A stretch of 64,000 nucleotides of DNA from NCBI RefSeq assembly GCF_001310225.1, contig NZ_CP012898.1, positions 496,001 to 560,000 of the forward strand, in the 5' to 3' direction. Made by a program: the position numbers and the translations under genes. Origin of the DNA: Pseudalgibacter alginicilyticus (GTDB taxonomy: Bacteria > Bacteroidota > Bacteroidia > Flavobacteriales > Flavobacteriaceae). Under the pieces are notes generated by a model. The model did not search any database and was not told the DNA's origin. It saw only the letters and a program-made list of their open reading frames with translations. Below, piece after piece: positions 28,100-38,131 of the stretch. The stretch's first letter is position 1. Every line of letters starts with the position of its first letter.

Positions 28100-29176
28100 A
28101 TGGATAAGACGACTTTTAACTTCATTAGCCAATTATTGGATGAGTCTGAATTATTGAAACCAGCAACAAATATTAACATATTAAAAGAATCATTTAATTT
28201 TTCTAACGAAACACTTTTAATTACTGGTGCTGCAGGGTCTGTTGGTAGTGGTATTACCAAGCAATTGCGCCATAGTAATTTCAAAAAGCTAATTCTGATA
28301 GATAATGCAGAATCCCCGCTATATTATTTAATTAATGAATTAAAATTAAAAAATATATCAAATATTGAATTTTACTTAACAGATGTTCGAGATGAATCAT
28401 CAATGCAATATCTTTTTGAAACATTTAAACCAACTATTATTTTCCATACGGCTGCCTATAAACATGTTCCCTTAATGGAAGCCCATCCATACGAAGCTAT
28501 TAAATTGAATGTATTGGCTACAAAATCTTTAGCGCATTTTGCAATTAAAAATAATGCAAAAAAATTTATATTCATATCTACCGATAAAGCGGTAAATCCT
28601 ATTGGTGTTATGGGGATGACCAAGTATTTTGCTGAATGTTATTTAAAAAGCTTGGGCACTCAAAATCATACCTCATTTATTATAACGCGATTTGGAAATA
28701 TTTTTGGGTCAAATGGTTCAGTTGTACCTTTATTCATTAAGCACATAACATCTGAAACCCCATTAACCATCACCAATAAAAATATTACCCGATATTTTAT
28801 TACAAAAAGCAAAGCCTGTCATTTGATACTCCAGATTGCGAGTTTTAATACTCTCAACAATTGTGTTTTAACCTTTAATATGGGGCATCCAATAAAAATA
28901 ATTGATTTAGCAGAAGTTCTTATTTTCAAATTAACTAAAAATGAGAAAAACAAAATATTAATAAAAACATCAGAACTCAGGCCCGGTGAAAAGCTTCATG
29001 AAGAAACACTAAGCAACAACGAAACATTATTAAAAACAACCATACACAAAGATATTTTTTTAGTTGTTGACAAACCTAATGTCCTTAGAAAAACAATTGA
29101 TATTGATGTTTTAAAAAACATACAACCATATCAAAGTCCTGCCGAAATCAAATTAATTTTAAAATCGCTAATCTAA
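28100..29176 (+). CDS. Soluble UDP-sugar 4,6-dehydratase-like SDR (CapD C-domain / PseB-like)
   Basis: This 358-residue extended short-chain dehydrogenase has the cofactor motif LLITGAAGSVGSGI near residues 40-52. AAYKHVPLMEAHPYEA and the catalytic region STDKAVNPIGVMGMTK follow, in which Met replaces the usual Tyr, as in the FlaA1/WbpM group. The end carries LRPGEKLHEETLSN. It likely makes a UDP-4-keto-6-deoxy-HexNAc. It lacks the membrane helices of its paralogue at 34780-36735. An N-terminal stretch of about 38 residues precedes the Rossmann fold. It follows the sugar transferase by 99 nt. Confidence 0.85.
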   Translation: MDKTTFNFISQLLDESELLKPATNINILKESFNFSNETLLITGAAGSVGSGITKQLRHSNFKKLILIDNAESPLYYLINELKLKNISNIEFYLTDVRDESSMQYLFETFKPTIIFHTAAYKHVPLMEAHPYEAIKLNVLATKSLAHFAIKNNAKKFIFISTDKAVNPIGVMGMTKYFAECYLKSLGTQNHTSFIITRFGNIFGSNGSVVPLFIKHITSETPLTITNKNITRYFITKSKACHLILQIASFNTLNNCVLTFNMGHPIKIIDLAEVLIFKLTKNEKNKILIKTSELRPGEKLHEETLSNNETLLKTTIHKDIFLVVDKPNVLRKTIDIDVLKNIQPYQSPAEIKLILKSLI

Positions 29177-29285
29177 AAAGGTGTGTCATTTCATTTGATA
29201 ATTACAAAAGATAATTTCCGCTAAATTATCATTTTATATAAAATCTCCTTAATTTCACCGCTTTAAAAAATACAGTAGAAAATCT

Positions 29286-30353
29286 ATGAATTCTTTCGCA
29301 GCAAATGATTGTATGATTCATTTTAATGAAGTTTGTTATGCTTCTATAAATGAACATCTTAAAAAAAATAATTTTTCAAAAATTTTTATTTTAGTAGATA
29401 ACAACACACACTCATTATGCCTCCCTTCTTTTCTTGAAAAATTAGAAACAACAAGTACTATTGAAATTATTGAAATTGAAGATGGTGAAATTAATAAAAC
29501 TATTGAAACTTGTGTAGGTGTATGGAATGCTCTATCGGAGTTAGATGCAGACAGAAAAAGTCTTCTTATAAATATTGGAGGTGGTGTTATAACTGACTTA
29601 GGTGGTTTTGTAGCTTCAACCTTTAAAAGAGGTATTGCATATATAAATGTTCCAACTACGCTATTAGCTATGGTAGATGCCTCTGTTGGAGGAAAAACAG
29701 GTGTGGATTTAGGGCATTTAAAAAATCAAGTTGGAGTTATTTCTACACCACAAATGGTGCTTGTGGACACCTCTTTTTTAAATACTTTAGCTGAAAACCA
29801 AATGAAATCGGGCTTGGCAGAAATGCTCAAACATGGACTAATAACTGGAGAAACCTATTGGAATCATTTTAAAGATTTAGCAGAACTTTCATTAAATGAC
29901 TTGGATCATTTAATTTATGATTCAATTATTATTAAAAAGAATGTGGTTGAAAAAGACCCATTTGAAGCAAACTTAAGAAAAACATTAAATTTTGGACACA
30001 CTTTAGGTCATGCTATTGAATCTTACTTTTTAAGTAATTCAGAAAAAACAACACTGTTACACGGTGAAGCTATTGTTTTTGGAATGATTTTAGAATGTTA
30101 TATATCATCTGAATTAACAGGTTTTCCTATAGAAACAACTAAAACTATTAAAAATTCATTCCTTAATTATTACGGTAAAGTAGATATTAACGAAAGTGAA
30201 TATGACACGATTATAGAGCTGCTTAAATATGATAAAAAGAATGAGCACGGCAATATTAACTTTGTGTTATTAGAAGCTATTGGTATTCCAAAAATTGATT
30301 GCCTTGTAAGTGATGCTTTAATTTACAAAGCATTTAATTTTTATAAGTCATAA
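29286..30353 (+). CDS. aroB: 3-Dehydroquinate synthase
   Basis: This 355-residue enzyme performs the second step of the shikimate pathway. It shows the NAD-binding GGGVITDLGGFVASTFKRGI, the substrate loop VPTTLLAMVDASVGGKTGVD and KNQVGVI. Metal-binding residues occur in SGLAEMLKHGLI, FGHTLGHAIES and LLHGEAIVFGM. The length is normal. It is a housekeeping gene lying between capsule-type genes, with a 109-nt upstream gap in which no clear promoter was seen. Confidence 0.95.
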   Translation: MNSFAANDCMIHFNEVCYASINEHLKKNNFSKIFILVDNNTHSLCLPSFLEKLETTSTIEIIEIEDGEINKTIETCVGVWNALSELDADRKSLLINIGGGVITDLGGFVASTFKRGIAYINVPTTLLAMVDASVGGKTGVDLGHLKNQVGVISTPQMVLVDTSFLNTLAENQMKSGLAEMLKHGLITGETYWNHFKDLAELSLNDLDHLIYDSIIIKKNVVEKDPFEANLRKTLNFGHTLGHAIESYFLSNSEKTTLLHGEAIVFGMILECYISSELTGFPIETTKTIKNSFLNYYGKVDINESEYDTIIELLKYDKKNEHGNINFVLLEAIGIPKIDCLVSDALIYKAFNFYKS

Positions 30354-30439
30354 TGTCTATAAAAAAATAGTTGTAACTTTATCTGAGTATTATAATTCTA
30401 TTTGATTGAAATTATTGTTTCATTTAAAACGTTTTTGAT

Positions 30440-30748
30440 ATGAAAAAAGTTATTGTGGATTACAAAAAATTAACACCAGAAGTTCTTACTTTACTAACAG
30501 AAAAGTTTCCTGATGGCTATGGCGATGATGATATTATTAAATTTGACAACCATCATAATGAAACTATAGAAGCTGTAGAAATAAAAACAGAGGATGCCAT
30601 TTATTTGGTTAAAGTAAGTAGCAAATTGCATTATACCATGACTAATTTTGATAGCGATTCGTTTGAAGTTAATGAATTAGGAAATGTTATTGTAGGTGCT
30701 GATGACAAAATAATACCTCCAACTATTTTAAGAGACGAAGAAGAATAA
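30440..30748 (+). CDS. Small acidic conserved protein, unknown function
   Basis: This 102-residue soluble protein is strongly acidic, with KFPDGYGDDDIIKFDNHHNE and an acidic C-terminal tail. There is no signal peptide or membrane helix. I recall homologues near aroB in other flavobacteria, sometimes mislabelled as DNA primase; nothing here supports that name. It is 86 nt after aroB and 59 nt before the phosphatase gene. Confidence 0.7.
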   Translation: MKKVIVDYKKLTPEVLTLLTEKFPDGYGDDDIIKFDNHHNETIEAVEIKTEDAIYLVKVSSKLHYTMTNFDSDSFEVNELGNVIVGADDKIIPPTILRDEEE

Positions 30749-30807
30749 TTAAAAATCTAACCATTACACATTCACTTTTTAAAAAGTAAAAAGACGACCT
30801 ACTACAC

Positions 30808-31557
30808 ATGTTTCATTTTTTTCAAAAAAAACTATTCCTAAAAGATTTATTAGAAGGATTTGTTGATATTCATTGTCATATTTTACCAGGTATTGATGAT
30901 GGCGCATCCAATATTACTGAATCTTTGGATTTAATAGACAAACTAACGCAGTTGGGAGTCTCTCAATTTGTAGCCACACCACATGTTATGCAGGATTTTT
31001 ATCCTAATACTGACGAAACCATTGGTGATGCCTTTCAATCTCTTATTGAAGCAGTGTCAAGTTCATCAAAACTATCAAATATTGTTATTAATCCAGCAGC
31101 TGAATATATGATGGATGAATACTTTGAAGACCATGTGTTAAATAACAATTTATTTACTTTAAAAAAGAACATAGTATTGGTTGAAATATCTTATTTTCAA
31201 GCACCTATAAATCTAGAGGACATTATTAGAAAAATCAAAAAACATGGTTACAAACCTGTTTTAGCACACCCAGAACGTTATTTGTATTACCATAATAATA
31301 AGGAGTATTACCATCGGTTAAAGCAATTAGGATGTGATTTTCAACTAAACCTTTTATCTTTAAGTGATTATTACGGTACAAATGTCCAAAAAAAAGCGCA
31401 ATATCTAATTGATGAAAAATTAATTGATTTTGTAGGTACAGATACTCATAACTTGAAACATATTGAAAAGTTAACGAATATAAAACTATCTAAAACTTTA
31501 TATAAGAATTTAGAACCTTTAATTCAAGAAACTAATCACACCTTTTCTGTAATTTAA
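30808..31557 (+). CDS. CpsB/YwqE-type (PHP-fold) protein-tyrosine phosphatase
   Basis: This 249-residue PHP-fold metal-dependent phosphatase has FVDIHCHILPGIDDGA (metal ligands) near residues 18-33. FVATPHVMQDFYPN, PVLAHPERYLYY and FVGTDTHNL complete the metal site. Enzymes of this family remove phosphate from the tyrosine tail of Wzc-type kinases and set polysaccharide chain length or amount. The convergent gene directly opposite (31554-33938) encodes that kinase, and their stop codons overlap by 4 nt. The pairing supports the function strongly. Confidence 0.93.
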   Translation: MFHFFQKKLFLKDLLEGFVDIHCHILPGIDDGASNITESLDLIDKLTQLGVSQFVATPHVMQDFYPNTDETIGDAFQSLIEAVSSSSKLSNIVINPAAEYMMDEYFEDHVLNNNLFTLKKNIVLVEISYFQAPINLEDIIRKIKKHGYKPVLAHPERYLYYHNNKEYYHRLKQLGCDFQLNLLSLSDYYGTNVQKKAQYLIDEKLIDFVGTDTHNLKHIEKLTNIKLSKTLYKNLEPLIQETNHTFSVI

Positions 31558-33938
31558 GCCTTACTCTTTCTCTTTCTAAACCAAGATTTCTTTTCAGAGG
31601 CTCCGTAACCATACTTAGCTCCATAGCCAAAATTAGACTGATCTACACCATTAACAACCAACATCATTCCATTAAGTTTTTTGTTAGCATGTAGTTCTTT
31701 AGGGAAGTTTAACAAACGTTTTTCAGTATAATTAGCACGCGTCATATAGATGGTATGCCCTGCAAATTGACTAAATAATAAAGTATCAGTAACTAACATG
31801 GATGGAGCTGTATCAACAACTACATAATCATACTGTTCAGAAACTTTATCAAAAAGCGGTTTCATTCTATTATTCATTAATAACTCTGCTGGATTAGGTG
31901 GAATTTTTCCAGATAACATCACATCTATTTTATTACCATTAATGTCATAAGAATTTATAGCTTCTCCAATTAGTATAGATTTGTCAGACAGATATTCGGT
32001 TAATCCTATTTTGGAAATATCATCACTTTTTTCAAGACCAAGTGAAAGTTGAATTTTAGGATTTCTAATATCAGCACCAATTAACAAAACTCTTTTATCT
32101 GTATTAGCTAAAGTAAGTGCCATATTTACACTAAAAAATGACTTTCCTTCTCCTTTTATCGTGGAAGTTGTAAAAATAACATTATTATAAGGTTTTAAGT
32201 CTCTACCCCTACTAATGTAATCAAAATTGGTTCTAATAATTCTAAAAGATTCCGACAACAAAGATCTATCGTTTCTCATTATTGTTGCTTCAGAAGATTT
32301 TCCTTTAATACTAGGTATTTCCCCTATAACTGGAATATTATTTATTTCTTTTTCTAAGTCTTCTTTATTATGAATTTTAGTATCCAATAAATCTTTCAAA
32401 TAAATAATTCCAAATGGAATAAGTAATCCAATAAAAATAGACGCAAGATAAATCATCTTTTTATTAGGAAATACAGGAGAGTTGGTAGAATACGCTTCGT
32501 CAATGATTTTAGAGTTTGCCGAAGTAGCAGTAAGTGATATGGTAGCTTCTTCTCTTTTCTGTAATAAATAAAGGTATAAGGATTCTTTTACCCCTTGCTT
32601 TCTTTCAATCGATCTTAATTTACGCTCTTGCCCAGGAACCGAATATATTTTAGAATTAATTCTACTTGACTGATTTTCTAAACTGTTTATTCTAATATCA
32701 AGAGACCGTTTAGAACTTTCTATATTGTTTTTTAAACTTTGACGTATATTATTTAATGATTGATTTAATTCTAAAACCGTAGCGTTTTTTTCCCCAGCAC
32801 TTTTTAATAAATTTTGTCTTTGCGATAAAACTTCATTATATCTTAAAGAAAGTGCATCTAATGATGGATCGCCAATACTAACATTTATAGGTTCATACGA
32901 ACCAGAATCTATAGCAAGAGACTCATCAACATAATCTAATATATTTTTCTGAGTTCTACTTACATTTAATTGTTCTTCATTTTGTGCACTGGAAGCTAAA
33001 AACTGACCCGCTTCAGAAGTAACATCAGTTATCTTGTTACCTGTTTTAAATCTTACAATACTATCATCTACATTCACTAAATCAGATGCTATTAACTCTA
33101 CTCTTTCGTTAATAAAATCTGCTGTTTTCTTTGATCTGATATTTTTTTGATTAATAGTTTCCTTATTATATTCAACTATCAGTGTGTTTATTATCGTTTT
33201 AGCTTTATCTACCAAAGGATCTTGCAAACTGATGGTTAACACCTTTGAAGATTGTCCAGATGGATAAATTGCTATTCTATTTTTTAAAGACTCTGCTATT
33301 GATAAAACAGAAGATAACCTAACCCTAATGGTGTTTGAATTGGAGTTACCTATATTTTCTATTTTTGGTGTAATAATCATTTCACCAAAAAACGTAGGGA
33401 TAATTTCTCCAAATTTATAAGTTTTTGACTCTCCATCTTCTAAAAGCCTATAATTGAATTCGGTGTCAGACAGGATGTCTACGAAAAAATTAAAATTTGT
33501 TTGATCAATAATAGAATCTGAAGCTATGAAACTGATATTAATAGGTTCACTTTTATATAATTCCGTTTCATTGATCCGCCCCTTGGAATAATAAGTTACA
33601 TTTAACTTTAGCTTTTTAACAAGACTTTTTAAAAATTCCCTTGAAAGAATAGCTTGTATCTCATCATCAACTTTTGCCTCCTCATTTTCAGAGAAAAGAG
33701 ATAAATCTTTAAAAACAGAATTAGCAGTACCATCATTTTCATCAAGAAGCATGATTTTTGCATAAGCCACATACTCAGGTATGGTGTATCTGATTTTAAA
33801 ATAAGCAAAACAAATACAAATGACTCCGCTTAAAACAAACCATTTCCAATGCTTTAAATAAGTAGCAATAGTTTGTTTTAGGTTAAATCCTTCGGTTATA
33901 GGTTCTATTGAATTATTTGAGTTGTTTTGATTTAGCAT
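31554..33938 (-). CDS. Wzc-like polysaccharide co-polymerase and tyrosine autokinase
   Basis: This 794-residue inner-membrane protein has a Wzz domain with two transmembrane helices (about 35-53 and 494-514). A long periplasmic coiled-coil region lies between them. The cytoplasmic BY-kinase domain shows Walker A GEGKSFFSVN (near 596-605), Walker A' RVLLIGADIRNP (near 617) and Walker B YDYVVVDTAPS (near 703). The C-terminal tail has three tyrosines (near 772, 777 and 779; FGYGAKYGYG) followed by a basic end. It drives polymerisation and export with the Wza-like protein 15 nt upstream, and is switched by tail phosphorylation. Confidence 0.95.
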   Translation of the reverse strand: MLNQNNSNNSIEPITEGFNLKQTIATYLKHWKWFVLSGVICICFAYFKIRYTIPEYVAYAKIMLLDENDGTANSVFKDLSLFSENEEAKVDDEIQAILSREFLKSLVKKLKLNVTYYSKGRINETELYKSEPINISFIASDSIIDQTNFNFFVDILSDTEFNYRLLEDGESKTYKFGEIIPTFFGEMIITPKIENIGNSNSNTIRVRLSSVLSIAESLKNRIAIYPSGQSSKVLTISLQDPLVDKAKTIINTLIVEYNKETINQKNIRSKKTADFINERVELIASDLVNVDDSIVRFKTGNKITDVTSEAGQFLASSAQNEEQLNVSRTQKNILDYVDESLAIDSGSYEPINVSIGDPSLDALSLRYNEVLSQRQNLLKSAGEKNATVLELNQSLNNIRQSLKNNIESSKRSLDIRINSLENQSSRINSKIYSVPGQERKLRSIERKQGVKESLYLYLLQKREEATISLTATSANSKIIDEAYSTNSPVFPNKKMIYLASIFIGLLIPFGIIYLKDLLDTKIHNKEDLEKEINNIPVIGEIPSIKGKSSEATIMRNDRSLLSESFRIIRTNFDYISRGRDLKPYNNVIFTTSTIKGEGKSFFSVNMALTLANTDKRVLLIGADIRNPKIQLSLGLEKSDDISKIGLTEYLSDKSILIGEAINSYDINGNKIDVMLSGKIPPNPAELLMNNRMKPLFDKVSEQYDYVVVDTAPSMLVTDTLLFSQFAGHTIYMTRANYTEKRLLNFPKELHANKKLNGMMLVVNGVDQSNFGYGAKYGYGASEKKSWFRKRKSKA

Positions 33939-33953
33939 ATAACAAATATTATA

Positions 33954-34733
33954 TTAGTTTCTGGTCACAAATATAAGAGCCGTAGTTAAAATAAAAGAAG
34001 TAATACTTATGATAGTCCCAATCCTTGAATCACCAGAAGCACCACTAATAGCTGAATTGTTAGGCTCCACGTATATGAAATCATTCTGAGTTAAGTAATA
34101 AACAGGGGAATTAAATAATTCTCTAGAGGTTAAATCCACTCGTGTGTATGTTTTAGTTCCAGCAAAATCACGAACAACCAATACGTTGTCTCTTCTACCT
34201 TTAATTGTTAAATCACCTGCTAAACCAAGCGCTTCTAAAATTGTTATACGTTCTCCAGAAACACTATAAACACCTGGGGCATTAACTTCACCAGAAACCG
34301 TAATTCTAAAATTTAGAATTCTTATATTTATTACTGGGTCCTTTAAATAATCTTTAGAAAGTTTTTCTTTAATAAGTTGTTTTGCTTCCTCAACGGTTAG
34401 GCCTATTAATTTTATTTTTCCTAAAACGGGATAATCTATATTTCCTTCACTATCTATTAAATAGTCTATTTCTTGACCAGTAGACCCTGTGTTTTTAACT
34501 AAATTAAAGGGCTTGGTTGCTTCTAGATTATACGTAGACACATAAATACTCACAATGTCATTCACTTTAAACTTAGGTTCAAACATGTCCGTATCTACTA
34601 TGGTTTCAAAATCTTTTACATTTTGAAAATAAACGATATCTTTTTTGGTTTTACACGATGATACAAGCATCATCAATACCACAATAGAAAGATAAGCCAA
34701 ACAACTTGGCCTTTGTAAGGTAAATAATTTCAT
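33954..34733 (-). CDS. Wza-like outer-membrane polysaccharide export lipoprotein
   Basis: This 259-residue lipoprotein has lipobox MLVSSC (Cys27). A poly_export domain (KFKVNDIVSIYVST, DYLIDSEGNIDYPVLG, LTVEEAKQLIKEKL) and an SLBB domain (VSGEVNAPGVYSVSGERITI) follow. It ends with a hydrophobic C-terminal helix (about 240-257). It forms the outer-membrane channel through which the polymer leaves. The gene lies between the dehydratase and the Wzc-like kinase on the same strand. It is shorter than Escherichia coli Wza (about 380 residues), as is usual in Bacteroidota. Confidence 0.94.
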   Translation of the reverse strand: MKLFTLQRPSCLAYLSIVVLMMLVSSCKTKKDIVYFQNVKDFETIVDTDMFEPKFKVNDIVSIYVSTYNLEATKPFNLVKNTGSTGQEIDYLIDSEGNIDYPVLGKIKLIGLTVEEAKQLIKEKLSKDYLKDPVINIRILNFRITVSGEVNAPGVYSVSGERITILEALGLAGDLTIKGRRDNVLVVRDFAGTKTYTRVDLTSRELFNSPVYYLTQNDFIYVEPNNSAISGASGDSRIGTIISITSFILTTALIFVTRN

Positions 34734-34779
34734 TTTTATACTTAAATTTGGGGGAAGTTAGTAAAAAACTACATTTATA

Positions 34780-36735
34780 CTATAAATTCATGTAAGTTTT
34801 ATTAGTATTATCGTTTTGGGTTAATGCTTTTGCTTTCTTATAAATTTGAACTTTCTTATCAAATCTTTCGTAGTCAGAATTATTAGATTTGTATTCAGGA
34901 ATTAAGTTTTTCATTTTTAAAACAATATTATTGTTTTGGAAACGATTGGTAATACACAATTCCTCTATTTCAGCTTTTACAGTGTCGTAATCTAATTCTC
35001 TAGTATTACTAATTAATATCTTTTTATGATAGGTTGATAAGGTGTTTTCTCCATTAGCAAGCAATTCTTCATATAATTTTTCGCCTGGGCGTAAACCGGT
35101 AATTTTAATATCAATATCTTCAGGAAATCTTAAACCTGATAATTTTATCATATTAACAGCCAAATCGTATATTTTAACAGATTCTCCCATATCAAAAATA
35201 AAGATCTCGCCACCTTTACCCATTGTACCTGCTTCAAGAACCAACTGTGCAGCCTCTGGAATAGTCATAAAATATCTTGTAATGTCTTTATGTGTAAGCG
35301 TTAAAGGCCCACCTTTTTCTATTTGTTTTTTAAACAAAGGAATAACAGATCCGTTAGAGCCTAACACATTACCAAATCTAGTTGTAATAAACTTTGTTTT
35401 GCTTTCTTTTTGAAGACAACTAATGTACATTTCAGACATTCTCTTAGTGGCACCCATGACACTTGTAGGATTAACGGCTTTATCTGTTGAAACAAAAACA
35501 AACTTTTTAACATTATACCGCGATGCTGTATCTGCAAGTAGCTTGGTACCATAAACATTTATCTTAATAGCCTCATACGGCGATTTTTCCATTAAAGGCA
35601 CATGTTTGTAGGCTGCAGCGTGAAATACCATAGTTGGTTTGTGCTCTTGAAAAATATTGTCAATTCTTAAGCCATCTCTAATATCAGCTACAATAGCAAC
35701 AAAATCAACTTTACTGTTTTGTTTTAATTCTTGTTGCACATCATATAAAGCAGATTCAGCTTGATCTACCAAAATCAATTTTCTTACATCAAAATAAGCT
35801 AATTGTTTAACCAACTCACTCCCAATAGAACCTGCAGCACCAGTTACGATAACCGTTTCTCCACTAAATTCATTTAATAAATTAGGATTGTCAATTTTTA
35901 TTGGCTCTCTTCCTAAAAGGTCTTCAATTTGAAATTGTTTAATTTGACTTGTACTTAACTCGCCATTTATCCACTTTTCGATAGGTGGTACTTTTGTTAT
36001 TTTAATATCCAAATCAATTAGACTATCTAACAATTTTATTAAATGACTAGAGTCAACAGCTTGAGAAGCTATAATAATTTCTTTAATAGCATGAGTCTCT
36101 ATATAGGTTTTTGTTATTTTATCTTTTGATAAAATGGGAACTCCATTAATTGATTTTCCATTTTTTCTGGAATTATCATCTATAAAAGCTAAAACTTTAA
36201 AAATTGTTTTATCATTATTTACAAGGGCATTGTAGGTTACAATACCTGAATCACCAGCTCCATAAATTAGAATATTCTTAGAGGACATGTATATGCTCTT
36301 ACAATATTGATAAGACATTTTAAACAACAACCTGCTTGCACTAAGTACCACAAAACTAATTAATGTGTACATCACAATTATTGAAAGAGGAATTGTAAAT
36401 CCAGGGAAAGAACCTGTATTTCTATTGATTAACACCAATGCCACCAGTATTAAAGATGTTAATGATATGGATTTAAACAAGTTCATTACATCTGTAAACC
36501 CCGTATGTCTAATAACACTTTTAAAAGAACCAACAATAAAAAAACTTAATGTTGAAACTATAAAAAGTACAGGCAATTGAATTAAGAATTGATCTAAATC
36601 AAAATTTAAAGTAAAGTTAAATCTTATAACATATGCAATAAAAAAAGCTGATAAAACTAATAATAAATCAATCCCTAAAACAAGCCATTTTGAGGCAAAT
36701 TTATGAGAGAAATAAGTAAAGTAATTTTTAATCAT
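34780..36735 (-). CDS. Membrane-bound UDP-HexNAc 4,6-dehydratase (CapD/WbpM/PglF family)
   Basis: This 651-residue protein has four N-terminal transmembrane helices (about 15-140) and a CoA-binding-like Rossmann domain (ILIYGAGDSGIVTYNALVN). A catalytic SDR domain follows, with VTGAAGSIGSELVKQL, AAYKHVPLMEKSPYEA, STDKAVNPTSVMGATK and LRPGEKLYEELL. It should convert UDP-GlcNAc to UDP-2-acetamido-4-keto-6-deoxyhexose. Its stop region leads, after 46 nt, into the Wza-like gene. Its start overlaps the end of the aminotransferase gene by 4 nt. The two enzymes probably act in sequence to give a UDP-4-amino-6-deoxy sugar. Confidence 0.94.
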   Translation of the reverse strand: MIKNYFTYFSHKFASKWLVLGIDLLLVLSAFFIAYVIRFNFTLNFDLDQFLIQLPVLFIVSTLSFFIVGSFKSVIRHTGFTDVMNLFKSISLTSLILVALVLINRNTGSFPGFTIPLSIIVMYTLISFVVLSASRLLFKMSYQYCKSIYMSSKNILIYGAGDSGIVTYNALVNNDKTIFKVLAFIDDNSRKNGKSINGVPILSKDKITKTYIETHAIKEIIIASQAVDSSHLIKLLDSLIDLDIKITKVPPIEKWINGELSTSQIKQFQIEDLLGREPIKIDNPNLLNEFSGETVIVTGAAGSIGSELVKQLAYFDVRKLILVDQAESALYDVQQELKQNSKVDFVAIVADIRDGLRIDNIFQEHKPTMVFHAAAYKHVPLMEKSPYEAIKINVYGTKLLADTASRYNVKKFVFVSTDKAVNPTSVMGATKRMSEMYISCLQKESKTKFITTRFGNVLGSNGSVIPLFKKQIEKGGPLTLTHKDITRYFMTIPEAAQLVLEAGTMGKGGEIFIFDMGESVKIYDLAVNMIKLSGLRFPEDIDIKITGLRPGEKLYEELLANGENTLSTYHKKILISNTRELDYDTVKAEIEELCITNRFQNNNIVLKMKNLIPEYKSNNSDYERFDKKVQIYKKAKALTQNDNTNKTYMNL

Positions 36736-37862
36736 GATTTTAGGGTTTTAGATATAATATTTAGTACTCTATTTAAGTCATCCTGGGTTAAATTAGAACC
36801 ACTTGGTAAACAAAGACCATTATTGAATAAGGTTTCAGAGACACCGTTTGTAAAGGCTAGGTAATCTTTAAAAACGGGTTGCATATGCATAGGTTTCCAT
36901 AGTGGTCTAGATTCTATATCATCATCTTGCAAAGCTAACCGTAACCCTTCTCTGAATTCAAAAGAAGGTGTTTTTATACATGTAATCCATCTGTTTGAGA
37001 AAAAACCTTGAGGTTCTTCCAAAAATTCAATAACAGGGTTTTGCGCTAAATTATTTTTATAAAATTCAAAATTTTGTCTTCTTGCTTTTACTCTGTCATC
37101 AATAACCTCCATTTGTCCACGACCAATCCCTGCCAAAACATTACTCATTCTGTAGTTATGCCCTACAGAAGAATGCTCGTAGTGTGGTGCGTCATCTCTT
37201 GCCTGTGTTGCTAAAAAAACAGCCTTTTCTTTAAGTTTGATGTTTTTTGTAACTAATGCACCTCCTCCTGAAGTTGTTATTATTTTATTACCATTAAACG
37301 ATATAATTCCAAGATCTGCAAGTGTACCACATTTCTGATTAAAATAAGTACTTCCCAAAGCTTCTGCACTATCTTCAACAACAGGAATGTCGTAACGTTT
37401 TGCAATAGCATTTATTTCATTAGCTTTATAAGGCATCCCATATAGGTGTACTGCTATAATAGCTTTTGGTTTTTTATATTTTTCAATTCTATCTTTAATA
37501 GCTATTTCAAGTAATTCAGGAGACATGTTCCATGTTTCAGGCTCACTGTCAATAAAAATTGGCGTAGCCCCCTGATACATAATAGGATTTGCTGATGCCG
37601 AAAATGTAAAACTTTGACACAACACTTCGTCCCCTGTAGTAACTCCTAATAGTTGAAGTGCTAAATGTATGGCTGCCGTACCAGAACTTAAAGCCGCAAC
37701 ATAATCGTCATCTCCAAGATATTCACGTAAATCATTTTCAAAACCATTTACATTGGGACCTAAAGGTGCTATCCAATTTGTATCAAAAGCTTCATTTACA
37801 AACTTTTGTTCTGTACCTCCCATGTGAGGTGATGATAGCCATATTTTAGTTTTAGTCAACAT
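36732..37862 (-). CDS. DegT/DnrJ/EryC1/StrS-family sugar aminotransferase (PglE-like)
   Basis: This 376-residue PLP enzyme has LSSGTAAIHLALQLLG (phosphate-binding loop) and VVEDSAEALGSTY (Asp contacting the PLP ring). The catalytic Lys is in ISFNGNKIITTSGGGALV, and the C-terminus is typical of the family (LPSGSNLTQDDLNRVL). The start MLTKTKIWLSSPHMGGTE matches PglE-type enzymes that aminate UDP-4-keto-6-deoxy-GlcNAc. It is the first gene of the minus-strand operon that continues into the dehydratase, Wza-like and Wzc-like genes. Confidence 0.93.
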   Translation of the reverse strand: MLTKTKIWLSSPHMGGTEQKFVNEAFDTNWIAPLGPNVNGFENDLREYLGDDDYVAALSSGTAAIHLALQLLGVTTGDEVLCQSFTFSASANPIMYQGATPIFIDSEPETWNMSPELLEIAIKDRIEKYKKPKAIIAVHLYGMPYKANEINAIAKRYDIPVVEDSAEALGSTYFNQKCGTLADLGIISFNGNKIITTSGGGALVTKNIKLKEKAVFLATQARDDAPHYEHSSVGHNYRMSNVLAGIGRGQMEVIDDRVKARRQNFEFYKNNLAQNPVIEFLEEPQGFFSNRWITCIKTPSFEFREGLRLALQDDDIESRPLWKPMHMQPVFKDYLAFTNGVSETLFNNGLCLPSGSNLTQDDLNRVLNIISKTLKS

Positions 37863-38123
37863 TAAACACTTATATTTTATAAGTTAATTATCCAAGGACA
37901 TCCGATTAAAGACTCATATCTTTAATAATTTAATTTTATAATAAATTGTTTTTTGTGGATTTCCCTTACACATAAAACAAAATCAATTTTTTTAATAGCA
38001 CATTTAATACATAAATAATATTTTTTAATAAGCATCAAATTCTTGAGAGGGATGAGAGAAAAATGCCAATTTTTAAATACATTTTTAAACAGTATTAAAT
38101 CAATTTTCTGCTATCAATCAATT

Positions 38124-38131
38124 TAACTTTG
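38124..38131 (+). promoter_or_regulatory. Candidate distal -7 box of the main polysaccharide operon
   Basis: TAACTTTG matches TAnnTTTG. It is 395 nt upstream of the first gene; the -33 is weak (TTT 17 nt upstream). Confidence 0.3.
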
